Counted from the first letter of the stretch, positions 1 through 4,759 are shown. The stretch: DNA of 6,836 nucleotides from Burkholderiaceae bacterium (GCA_017998575.1 JAGOCV010000222.1:1-6836); one strand, 5' to 3'. The notes: generated by a model not told the origin, from the sequence alone. Program-made: numbers and translations.

Positions 1-317
1 GGCACGCCATGATAGGACAGCAGAACGCCCTGGTACTTGTGGCCGTTCAGGCGCTCGTCGGTGCCGGTGTTGCTGGTGCGGAAGGCGCCCTCGCGCAGCA
101 CGAACTGGCAGAAGCTGTCCTGCAGCGGCACCACGGCCAGGAATTCGGGGCGCACTTCGCCCTGCTTGTCGTGCAGTTCGACGTTGTGCAGGTGGCCGTC
201 GCGCAGGCGGTAGACGCCCGTGTAGCGGTGCGACACTGGTTCATTGAGGAAACCCAGGGCCTTGGCCAGGCCGCCCTGGTGCAGGGCGGTCTGGAAGAGT
301 TCGAGTTGGAAGGGCAT
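1..317 (-). CDS. GAF-domain-like protein, partial (C-terminus outside window)
   Basis: Reading leftwards from the ATG at 315-317, the frame is open to the window edge and gives 105 residues. The visible part resembles the beginning of a GAF-type ligand-binding or sensor domain. A helical start (residues 1-25) is followed by a strand pair (RYTGVYRL, 31-38), then 'DSFCQFV' (67-73), then 'SYHGVP' at the cut edge. That order is typical of GAF domains placed before a signalling output, but the output, if any, is off the window. It has no signal peptide, so it is probably cytosolic. The start was chosen as the first ATG after a -10-like hexamer at 353-358. No Shine-Dalgarno is visible and the frame is also open upstream, so the true start could differ. 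The gene follows the transglutaminase gene on the same strand after about 100 bp. The ligand and role are unknown. Confidence 0.6.
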   Translation of the reverse strand, partial: MPFQLELFQTALHQGGLAKALGFLNEPVSHRYTGVYRLRDGHLHNVELHDKQGEVRPEFLAVVPLQDSFCQFVLREGAFRTSNTGTDERLNGHKYQGVLLSYHGV

Positions 318-352
318 GGGGGTGGCGATCGCGCCGGCAAATCGGAGGCGCG

Positions 353-358
353 ATTGTC
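353..358 (-). promoter_or_regulatory. -10-like element of the GAF-like gene
   Basis: On the minus strand the hexamer is GACAAT followed by CGC, about 35 nt before the ATG at 317. Upstream at the expected distance is only a weak -35 (TGAAAA, 3 of 6 matches to TTGACA). The same AATCG extension follows the -10-like elements at 3364-3369, 3422-3427 and 4713-4718, which raises confidence slightly. Confidence 0.4.
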
Positions 359-382
359 GCTGATCGAGGTATGTCTTTTCAT

Positions 383-403
383 GCACGGCCTGGGCGGCCG
401 TGC
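383..403. terminator. Strong GC hairpin between the transglutaminase and GAF-like genes
   Basis: A perfect 8-bp stem (GCACGGCC/GGCCGTGC) with a 5-nt loop begins 16 nt beyond the transglutaminase stop. On the minus strand it is followed by ATGAAAAG, so there is no U-tract and it is not a classical intrinsic terminator in either direction. It may stabilise the mRNA 3' end or mark a Rho-dependent end. It separates the stop at 419 from the next promoter-like element at 353-358. Confidence 0.45.
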
Positions 404-418
404 GGGAGGCGGCGGGCC

Positions 419-1300
419 TCAGGACGCGGCGGTAGACAACGCTTCGGCGGTGCGCTGCGGCCAGGTGGTGTGGCCTTGCGCGTCGGCCACGGGGGTCACG
501 AACAGCCTGCGGCCCATGGGTTGCACGTCGCCGAAGAGCGTGGCGTAGGCGTTGTCGGCCGCGTCCAGCCCGGTGGAAATGCGCAGCAGACCGCGCGGAA
601 TGGCGGTGCCCGACGGGTCGAACAGGTACCAGCGGCCCGAGAGGTACACCTCGACGTAGGCATGGAAGTCGGGCGGGCCCAGAGCCGGGTCGGCGCCGTA
701 GTCCAGCCCGGTGGTGAAGCGCGCCGGCATGTTGAGCGCGCGGCAGATGGCGATCATGACGTGGGCCGAATCGCGGCACACGCCCCGGCCCTGCGTCAGC
801 GTCTGCATGGCGGTGGTGCTGGGCAGCGAGCTGCCCGATTCGAATGCGATGTGGCGCTGCACCCAGTCGCAGATGGCTTGCACGCGGCCATGGCCCTGCC
901 ACATGGCGCCGAACTCGCGCAGGGCGAAGGCGGCCATCAGGTCGGATTCGCAGTAGCGGCTGGCGCACAGGTAGGGCAGCACTTCGGCCGGCAGATCGCG
1001 CACCCAGGTTTCGGCCACGTCGGCGGGGTTGGCGTGATGGAAGATCACGTCCACTTCGGCGTCGTAGCGCAGCACCAGCGGGCCGGGCATGGCGGTCACG
1101 TGCAGGCGACGGCTGGTGTTGCCGGCGGCCTGCAACTCGCGCACCGGCACGGGCTGGCTCAGGTGCAGTTGCTCGCGCACCACCGTCTGGTGGGGCGTGC
1201 GTGCCGCCTGCACGCAGAAGAGGAAGTCGCAGTGTCCTGCGCGCACGTCGTAGCTCAGCTCGACCTGGTAGGCGAGCCGGGTGGGCCGGGTGTCAAGCAT
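419..1300 (-). CDS. Transglutaminase-like cysteine protein
   Basis: This is a 293-residue protein of the bacterial transglutaminase-like superfamily, which covers papain-fold thiol hydrolases and acyltransferases. A beta-rich N-terminal domain (residues about 8-90) precedes the core. The catalytic triad can be read directly: Cys175 in GRGVCRDSAH, His213 in FHAYVEVYL and Asp228 in FDPSG, at normal spacing. There is no signal peptide, so it is probably cytosolic. The substrate is unknown; related proteins are often annotated only as 'transglutaminase family protein'. The start at 1298-1300 was chosen because the predicted domain begins at once (LAYQVELSYDV). In-frame ATGs at 1420 and 1447 would overlap the RRM gene and add a low-complexity His/Ser/Ala/Pro tail made by a 15-bp tandem repeat. 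It lies 94 bp downstream of the RRM gene on the same strand and may be read through from it, since no promoter is visible between them. Confidence 0.85.
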   Translation of the reverse strand: MLDTRPTRLAYQVELSYDVRAGHCDFLFCVQAARTPHQTVVREQLHLSQPVPVRELQAAGNTSRRLHVTAMPGPLVLRYDAEVDVIFHHANPADVAETWVRDLPAEVLPYLCASRYCESDLMAAFALREFGAMWQGHGRVQAICDWVQRHIAFESGSSLPSTTAMQTLTQGRGVCRDSAHVMIAICRALNMPARFTTGLDYGADPALGPPDFHAYVEVYLSGRWYLFDPSGTAIPRGLLRISTGLDAADNAYATLFGDVQPMGRRLFVTPVADAQGHTTWPQRTAEALSTAAS

Positions 1301-1337
1301 GGAAACTGCGGGTGGGCCGCCCGGCGACGGCAGGACT

Positions 1338-1382
1338 GCCGAGTGCGGGGTGGCCGAGTGCGAGGTGGCCGAGTGCGGGATG
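1338..1382. repeat. 15-bp tandem repeat, three copies
   Basis: Three head-to-tail copies of GCCGAGTGCGGGGTG lie at 1338-1352, 1353-1367 and 1368-1382. Copies 2 and 3 each differ from copy 1 at one position. A fourth, decayed copy may follow from 1383. The array lies between the RRM stop and the chosen transglutaminase start. In the transglutaminase frame the unit is exactly five codons (His-Ser-Ala-Thr/Val-X), so copy changes would not shift the frame if translation began upstream. Confidence 0.9.
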
Positions 1383-1394
1383 GCCGTGGCGTGC

Positions 1395-1700
1395 TCAGTA
1401 GCGGCGGGGACGGCCGGCATCGGACTTGAAGCCGCCGCCGTTGCCACGCGATTCCATCGGGCGCGCGACGTTCACCGTCAGCGCGCGGCCATGGATCGAC
1501 TGGCCGTGCAGCGCTTCGATGGCGGCCGAGGCTTCGGCGTCGCTGCCCATCTGCACGAAGCCGAAGCCCTTGGAGCGGCCGCTGTCGCGGTCCATGACGA
1601 TCTGGGCCGAGCCCACGCTGCCGTGCTCGCCGAAGGCGTTGCGCAGGTCGGATTCGCTGGTGTCGTAGGAAAGATTGCCGACGTAGAGTTTGCTGTTCAT
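1395..1700 (-). CDS. Small RRM RNA-binding protein
   Basis: This is a single RNA-recognition motif protein of 101 residues, the usual size for bacterial glycine-tailed RNA-binding proteins. RNP2 is LYVGNL (residues 5-10) and RNP1 is KGFGFVQM (44-51), with both exposed aromatic positions (Phe46, Phe48) present. The last RNP1 position is Met where Phe or Tyr is usual. After about residue 83 the chain becomes a short basic, Gly-rich tail ending in PRRY. It is expected to bind single-stranded RNA in the cytosol. Such proteins are often cold-induced in cyanobacteria and proteobacteria; that is family knowledge and is not shown here. A good Shine-Dalgarno (AAGGA, 1709-1713) lies 8 nt before the ATG. 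It follows the IF-1 gene after 57 bp on the same strand, which suggests a shared transcript. Confidence 0.93.
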   Translation of the reverse strand: MNSKLYVGNLSYDTSESDLRNAFGEHGSVGSAQIVMDRDSGRSKGFGFVQMGSDAEASAAIEALHGQSIHGRALTVNVARPMESRGNGGGFKSDAGRPRRY

Positions 1701-1708
1701 TTGAATGG

Positions 1709-1713
1709 TCCTT
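1709..1713 (-). promoter_or_regulatory. Shine-Dalgarno of the RRM gene
   Basis: On the minus strand AAGGA sits 8 nt before the ATG at 1700. It is the clearest ribosome binding site in the window and fixes the RRM start. Several neighbouring genes lack a comparable site, so this gene may be translated at a high rate. Confidence 0.8.
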
Positions 1714-1722
1714 GAAAGGTGT

Positions 1723-1750
1723 GGGTTGGGTTGGGTTGTGTTGGATGGGG
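1723..1750 (+). repeat. Telomere-like TTGGG repeat with G-quadruplex potential
   Basis: The plus strand carries four G-runs (1723-1725, 1728-1730, 1733-1735, 1747-1750). The first three are spaced as exact GGGTT repeats and the loops are 2, 2 and 11 nt. The transcript of the IF-1/RRM unit therefore carries CCCAA repeats just upstream of the RRM Shine-Dalgarno, while the template strand could fold as a quadruplex. It fills most of the IF-1 to RRM gap. Function is unknown. Confidence 0.6.
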
Positions 1751-1757
1751 CAGGCGG

Positions 1758-2027
1758 TCAGCGGCGCGGGCGGCCCGGCGCTGGCGCGGGCGCGCCGGGC
1801 TTGCGCGGCTCGAGGTGGCGGAAGGTGATGCGGCCCTTGTTGAGGTCGTAGGGCGACATCTCCAGCGACACGCGGTCGCCGGCCAGCACGCGGATGCGGT
1901 GCTTGCGCATCTTGCCGCCTGAATAGCAGACGAGTGTGTGTCCGTTGTCGAGGACGACGCGGAAGCGCGAATCGGGCAGGACTTCGTCCACCTTGCCCTG
2001 GGCTTCGATGAGTTCTTCCTTGGACAA
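1758..2027 (-). CDS. infA: Translation initiation factor IF-1, extended paralogue
   Basis: IF-1 binds the 30S A site and works with IF-2 and IF-3 in start selection. The protein has 89 residues against 72 in the E. coli factor. Residues 1-72 are a full OB-fold IF-1 with the hallmark stretches [25 protein letters not shown] and [14 protein letters not shown]. The extra C-terminus of about 17 residues is Pro/Ala/Arg-rich ([16 protein letters not shown]). The start is TTG at 2025-2027. It is fixed by homology, because the family begins M-(A/S)-K-E-E at this point and no in-frame ATG fits. A weak AGCAGG lies 8 nt upstream, inside the previous gene, whose stop is only 4 nt away, so coupled translation is likely. 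Many Burkholderiales carry a second infA apart from the ribosomal-protein operon. This copy's neighbours (RRM, small protein) fit that accessory type. Confidence 0.95.
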   Translation of the reverse strand: MSKEELIEAQGKVDEVLPDSRFRVVLDNGHTLVCYSGGKMRKHRIRVLAGDRVSLEMSPYDLNKGRITFRHLEPRKPGAPAPAPGRPRR

Positions 2028-2031
2028 GCGG

Positions 2032-2274
2032 TCAGCCTGCTGCGCAAGGGGTGGGAGCCAGGGCCGCCTTCACGTCGCCGAGCATGGTGCGTGCCTGGCT
2101 CATCGCGTAGAGCATGGCGCGCCGGTCGGTGCGAAAGCGTGGCACGAAGCGGTAGACCCGGTCATGCATGCCGCGCCGGATGGAAACCGACGCCTGGTAG
2201 AGGCCGGCTTCGGTGAGGCGGCTCATGGGTGTGACGAGATAGCGGCCCATCGTCTGGGCTGTGGGTGGGTTCAT
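2032..2274 (-). CDS. Small conserved-looking protein upstream of IF-1
   Basis: I do not recognise this 80-residue protein. After a short variable start it has [11 protein letters not shown], then an alternating pattern ([12 protein letters not shown], then RVYRFVPRF) that suggests three or four beta strands, then a C-terminal helix ([22 protein letters not shown]). It is basic, with no signal peptide or membrane segment, so it is likely cytosolic. The start at ATG 2272-2274 has no good Shine-Dalgarno. A later ATG at 2248-2250 (MGRYLV) is the alternative, and a TTG further upstream at 2325 is less likely. It ends 4 nt before the IF-1 TTG start, so the two are almost certainly cotranscribed and probably translationally coupled. 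Position suggests a role in translation or cold adaptation; that is inference only. Confidence 0.7.
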   Translation of the reverse strand: MNPPTAQTMGRYLVTPMSRLTEAGLYQASVSIRRGMHDRVYRFVPRFRTDRRAMLYAMSQARTMLGDVKAALAPTPCAAG

Positions 2275-2343
2275 TTGCTGAGGGAAGTCCGTCGTGCCGC
2301 AAGGCGCACAGGCCGATGGCGGCAAGCTGTGGGGGACGGAGGT

Positions 2344-2361
2344 GATCCGGTAGTGCGGATC
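2344..2361 (-). other. Hairpin in the IF-1 operon leader
   Basis: A perfect 6-bp inverted repeat (GATCCG/CGGATC) with a 6-nt loop lies about 70 nt before the small protein's ATG. It is weaker than the hairpin at 2454-2480. Confidence 0.4.
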
Positions 2362-2453
2362 GGGAGGGCTCGCCGGAAGTGGATGACTGTCTGGCGCGTT
2401 GGGCGCCGTGACGTTCCGGGCGGGGGCAAGGGCTGCCGCGAGGTGTCAAGCGT

Positions 2454-2480
2454 GTCCAGGGAAGCGAGTAATCCCTGGAC
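2454..2480 (-). other. 8-bp inverted repeat at the proposed 5' end of the IF-1 operon mRNA
   Basis: GTCCAGGG and CCCTGGAC are perfect complements around an 11-nt AT-richer loop. If the -10 at 2490-2495 is used, the hairpin would begin a few nucleotides after the transcription start. It would then act as a 5' stabilising stem or leader element. As DNA it could equally be a dyad operator. No T-tract follows in either direction, so a terminator is unlikely. Confidence 0.55.
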
Positions 2481-2489
2481 CGGTGGCGT

Positions 2490-2495
2490 AGTGTA
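2490..2495 (-). promoter_or_regulatory. Possible -10 of the IF-1 operon
   Basis: On the minus strand TACACT matches 4 of 6 positions of TATAAT, and no good -35 is seen 16-18 nt upstream. It is the best candidate between the exporter gene and the small protein, and it would give a leader of roughly 200 nt. Confidence 0.3.
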
Positions 2496-2570
2496 CGGCC
2501 ACTTTGGAGAAAGGGCTTCTCGACGTCTCGCGAAATGCGGCACGCCGTCTCATGTGTGGGGTTTACGCCA

Positions 2571-2590
2571 CCCTGCCCTCGCCCCGCCCC
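2571..2590 (-). other. Four-run G-quadruplex motif downstream of the manganese exporter
   Basis: On the minus strand, 13 nt after the exporter's stop codon, there are G-runs of 4, 4, 3 and 3 with loops of 1, 3 and 2 nt. This is a compact canonical quadruplex pattern that would be in the exporter mRNA's 3' region. There is no U-tract or hairpin terminator nearby. A role in 3'-end formation or RNA stability is possible but unproven. Confidence 0.5.
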
Positions 2591-2603
2591 GCGCAAGCGG
2601 TGA

Positions 2604-3179
2604 TCAGCCGAACAGCCGGCCCACGTTGAGCAGCGTGAGCACGCCCAGCACCGCGAAGATGGCGGCAGCGATGCCGTGCACCAGCCGCATCGACACCTTC
2701 TGCGCGATGCGGTCGCCCAGGAAGACGGCCGGCGCATTGGCCAGCATCATGCCCAGCGTGGTGCCCATCACCACCTGCACCACCTCGGGGTAGCGCGCGG
2801 CCAGGGCCACGGTGGCGATCTGTGTCTTGTCGCCCATCTCGGCGAGGAAGAACGCGATCACCGTGGTCCAGAAGACGCCGAAGCGGTGCTTCTGGTTGGC
2901 GGTGTCGTCGTCGAGCTTGTCGGGGATCAGCATCCAGCCGGCCATGGCGAGGAACGAGATGCCGATGACCCAGCGCAGGATGTCGGGGCCCAGCTGGGCC
3001 GCCACCCAGCCGCCGAGCGCGCCGGCCGCCGCATGGTTGACGACGGTGGCCACGAAGATGCCGGCGATGATGACCAGGGGTTTGCGGAACGCGGCAGCCA
3101 GCACGATGGCCAGCAGCTGGGTCTTGTCGCCCATTTCTCCCAGCGCGACGACGCCGGTGGAGACGAGAAAGGCTTCCAT
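2604..3179 (-). CDS. mneA: UPF0016/GDT1-family manganese exporter
   Basis: This 191-residue inner-membrane protein belongs to the TMEM165/GDT1 (UPF0016) family of divalent-cation exchangers; bacterial MneA members export Mn2+. The family hallmark is seen twice as EMGDKTQ, at residues 15-21 and 114-120, once in each inverted half. Each half has three hydrophobic helices, joined by a polar loop (about residues 87-100, DKLDDDTANQKHR). The length is normal. The start at 3177-3179 is the first Met of helix 1; the longer open frame upstream is the riboswitch leader, not protein. A GGAG lies 12 nt before the ATG, which is rather far. The manganese riboswitch immediately upstream supports both the substrate and induction by Mn2+. 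It is divergent from the MFS gene. The symbol follows the bacterial MneA usage and is less certain than the family. Confidence 0.93.
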   Translation of the reverse strand: MEAFLVSTGVVALGEMGDKTQLLAIVLAAAFRKPLVIIAGIFVATVVNHAAAGALGGWVAAQLGPDILRWVIGISFLAMAGWMLIPDKLDDDTANQKHRFGVFWTTVIAFFLAEMGDKTQIATVALAARYPEVVQVVMGTTLGMMLANAPAVFLGDRIAQKVSMRLVHGIAAAIFAVLGVLTLLNVGRLFG

Positions 3180-3196
3180 GATGAACGGGAACTCCA

Positions 3197-3252
3197 GGGC
3201 CGGACCAAAGACCACACGGCATCCCCGGCCCAATACCAGAGGACGTGTGGTC
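3197..3252 (-). promoter_or_regulatory. Expression platform of the manganese riboswitch: two competing helices
   Basis: Helix A pairs GACCACACG (3244-3252) with CGTGTGGTC (3210-3218), a perfect 9 bp; its 5' strand includes the last nucleotides of the aptamer's P1. Helix B pairs GGGCCGG (3225-3231) with CCGGCCC (3197-3203), a perfect 7 bp, and ends one nucleotide before the GGAG Shine-Dalgarno (3192-3195). The first strand of B lies in the loop of A, and the second strand of A lies in the loop of B, so nested formation of both is impossible. No U-tract follows, so control is probably at translation. Which helix is the ON state cannot be read from sequence alone. Confidence 0.65.
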
Positions 3253-3354
3253 AAAGGTCTTGCCAGGCCTCGAAGGCTGCCTGCGCCATGGCCGTGAGGC
3301 CAAGTGTGTTGACGCGGGCCCCTGCATTGCGCAGGGCGGCTACTCCCCAATGAC
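3250..3354 (-). ncRNA. yybP-ykoY manganese riboswitch aptamer
   Basis: The minus strand carries the conserved pieces of this aptamer in the right order. These are GGGGAGTAG with its flank (3341-3350), a GC stem-loop of the P2 type (GCCCTGC..GCAGGGGC), the downstream GTCAACA block (about 3306-3312), and a closing GGCAAGACCTTTGAC (3250-3264) that pairs with GUCAUUGG at the 5' end to form P1. The class binds Mn2+ where the two helical legs meet and usually switches manganese exporters on. The gene that follows is a UPF0016 exporter, exactly the expected target. The P1 pairing contains two U-U positions. A -10 (3364-3369) places the transcription start only a few nt before P1. Confidence 0.9.
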
Positions 3355-3363
3355 GAAGCGGCG

Positions 3364-3369
3364 ATTGTA
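3364..3369 (-). promoter_or_regulatory. -10 element of the manganese exporter transcript
   Basis: On the minus strand TACAAT (5 of 6 matches to TATAAT) is followed by CGC. The predicted start near 3357 puts the riboswitch at the very 5' end of the RNA. No good -35 is seen at 16-18 nt. Confidence 0.6.
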
Positions 3370-3421
3370 GCCGCATCCGTTGCGGCGATACGGCCTCCCT
3401 GCACGCAGGGCCGATCTGGCG

Positions 3422-3427
3422 CAGAAT
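3422..3427 (+). promoter_or_regulatory. -10-like element of the MFS gene
   Basis: CAGAAT followed by CGG lies 15 nt before the ATG at 3443. A start about 7 nt downstream would give a leader of roughly 10 nt with no Shine-Dalgarno, i.e. a nearly leaderless mRNA. The -35 is weak (CTGCAC). The element lies about 55 bp from the divergent exporter -10. Confidence 0.4.
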
Positions 3428-3442
3428 CGGCCCGCCCGCGCC

Positions 3443-4690
3443 ATGACCCTGCCCGCCCCGACTCCACGCCGCTCGTTTCCCGCCTTCCGCCACCGCGGCT
3501 TCCGGGCGCACTTCGCCACCTATCTGCTGGCGATGATGGCCGACAACATCGAGCACGTCATCAGCTACTGGATGATGTTCAAGCAGTTCAACTCGCCGGC
3601 TCTGGGCGGCTTCGCGGTGATCTCGCACTGGCTGCCGTTCCTGCTGTTCTCGGTGCCGGCGGGCGCGCTGTCCGACCGCTTCGATCCGCGCCGCGTGATC
3701 CAGTGCGGCATGGGGTTGTTCATCCTCGCATCGCTGGGCTGGGCGTTCTTCTTCATCACGGGCACGCTGCAGATGTGGCACGCCATGGTGCTGCTCACCA
3801 TCCACGGTTGCGCGGGCGTGCTCTGGCAGGGGGCCAGCCAGATGCTGCTGCACGACATCGTGCCCACCGAAGACCTGCCCAGCGCCGTGCGGCTCAACGC
3901 CACCGCGCGCACGCTGGGCGTGCTGGTGGGCCCGGCGGTGGGCGCGGCCATCATGCTGACGGTGGGACCGCGCTGGGGCCTGGTGGTCAACGCCTGCTTC
4001 TTCCTGCCGGCCGTGTTCTGGCTCTGGAAAGCCCCCTACGGCCACAAGTTCAGGGGTCTGGCCGCCGCGCCCGCGCGTGCCGTGCGGGGCTTTGCCGACA
4101 TCTGGCGCACCGTGGCCGAGGTGAAGTCGGACCGGCTGCTGGTCTCGATGATCGTGCTGGCGGGCTGCGCGTCGTTCTTCGTGGGCAACAGCTACCAGGC
4201 GCAGATGCCGGGCTTCGCGCACGACCTCGGCCACGGCGATTCGGGCATGGCCTACAGCATGCTGCTGGCGGCCGATGCCGCCGGCGCGCTGGTGGCCGTG
4301 CTGCTGCTGGAATCGCGCGGCGGCCTGCTGCCCACCACGCCTCGCGTCGCGGTGCTGATGGCGATGCTGTGGTGCGTCTCGCTGGCGTCTTTCGCCGCGA
4401 CGGGCTCGTACCCGCTGGCACTGGTGCTGCTGTTCGCTGCGGGCGTATTCGAGCTGGCCTTCAGCAGCATGGCCATGACGCTGGTTCAGCTGAACGCGCC
4501 AGCCGCCTCGCGCGGACGCGTGATCGGTCTCTTCAACATGTCGGCGCTCGGGCTGCGCGCGGCGGCGGGCGTCACCGTCGGACTGGCGGGCGAGGCGGTG
4601 GGGATCCACGGCTCGCTGATCGCGTCGGCGCTGGCCCTGCTGGTCGTGCTGTCACTGCTGAGCTACTGGCTCGGAAAGAACCGCCGCTAG
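3443..4690 (+). CDS. MFS permease, EntS/MFS_3-like
   Basis: This 415-residue protein has about 12 hydrophobic helices in two six-helix halves and is predicted in the inner membrane. The MFS signature loop between helices 2 and 3 is seen as GALSDRFDPRRV (residues 74-85). A central cytoplasmic loop (about 195-230, KAPYGHKFRG onward, with a helix to VKSDR) separates the halves. The overall pattern (FRHRGFRAHF at the N-terminus, and NATARTLGVLVGPAVG in helix 5) is that of the EntS-like MFS_3 branch, which includes siderophore and drug exporters. The substrate cannot be read. The start at ATG 3443 was preferred over an in-frame TTG at 3380, which would precede the proposed -10 and add a basic, non-hydrophobic tail. 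It is divergent from the manganese exporter; a functional link is not shown. Confidence 0.88.
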   Translation: MTLPAPTPRRSFPAFRHRGFRAHFATYLLAMMADNIEHVISYWMMFKQFNSPALGGFAVISHWLPFLLFSVPAGALSDRFDPRRVIQCGMGLFILASLGWAFFFITGTLQMWHAMVLLTIHGCAGVLWQGASQMLLHDIVPTEDLPSAVRLNATARTLGVLVGPAVGAAIMLTVGPRWGLVVNACFFLPAVFWLWKAPYGHKFRGLAAAPARAVRGFADIWRTVAEVKSDRLLVSMIVLAGCASFFVGNSYQAQMPGFAHDLGHGDSGMAYSMLLAADAAGALVAVLLLESRGGLLPTTPRVAVLMAMLWCVSLASFAATGSYPLALVLLFAAGVFELAFSSMAMTLVQLNAPAASRGRVIGLFNMSALGLRAAAGVTVGLAGEAVGIHGSLIASALALLVVLSLLSYWLGKNRR

Positions 4691-4712
4691 GCCGGCGCCT
4701 GCCGCTCTGGTG

Positions 4713-4718
4713 GACAAT
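4713..4718 (+). promoter_or_regulatory. -10-like element of the 4760 gene
   Basis: GACAAT followed by CGCC lies 41 nt before the ATG in the short gap after the MFS gene, flanked by two GGCGCC palindromes (4694-4699, 4736-4741). No clear -35 is seen. It suggests the downstream gene has its own promoter although it follows the MFS gene by only 69 bp. Confidence 0.35.
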
Positions 4719-4759
4719 CGCCCGCCGGACCGCCCGGCGCCGCTGATTGCAGATTACCC

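Larger units (their letters stand above)
2275..2603. other. Intergenic region / probable long leader of the IF-1 operon
   Basis: This stretch of about 330 bp has no convincing gene. Frames through it lack the strong third-position GC bias of the neighbours. On the minus strand it holds a possible -10 (2490-2495) and then a leader of about 200 nt with two clear hairpins (2454-2480 and 2344-2361) and a weaker GGCGC/GCGCC stem near 2393-2407. A perfect TTGACA on the minus strand (2444-2449) has no partner -10 at 16-18 nt. The end nearest the manganese exporter carries a G-rich tract (2571-2590). Confidence 0.55.

Noticed and set aside
371..1429. Long plus-strand open frame of 352 codons
   Set aside because: It is antisense to the transglutaminase gene. 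Its product is Gly/His/Arg/Ala-rich without domain motifs, while the opposite strand has an intact catalytic triad.
2444..2449. Perfect TTGACA -35 on the minus strand
   Set aside because: The 16-18 nt downstream is GC-only with no -10-like hexamer, so it cannot be called a promoter.
2271..2543. Minus-strand 90-codon frame from an ATG whose stop overlaps the small protein's ATG (ATGA)
   Set aside because: The ATGA overlap looks like coupling, but the product is Arg/Pro/Thr-rich without fold pattern. Its third-position GC is clearly lower than in neighbouring genes, and it spans the leader hairpins. It is kept as leader, not gene.
1936..2793. Plus-strand 285-codon frame across the IF-1 operon leader
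   Set aside because: It is antisense to IF-1, the small protein and the exporter end. It has no domain pattern and a mixed composition across coding and non-coding stretches.
3380..3442. TTG start for the MFS permease adding 21 residues
   Set aside because: The region contains the probable -10 (3422-3427) and encodes an Arg-rich tail unlike the family.
3180..3467. N-terminal extension of the manganese exporter (96 more codons)
   Set aside because: The extension is entirely riboswitch and promoter sequence. The family begins at the Met before helix 1.
3251..4609. Long minus-strand open frame of 452 codons
   Set aside because: It is antisense to the MFS permease and its product is His/Arg/Gln-rich low complexity. 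The plus strand has clear membrane helices and the MFS loop motif, and the frame also runs into the riboswitch.
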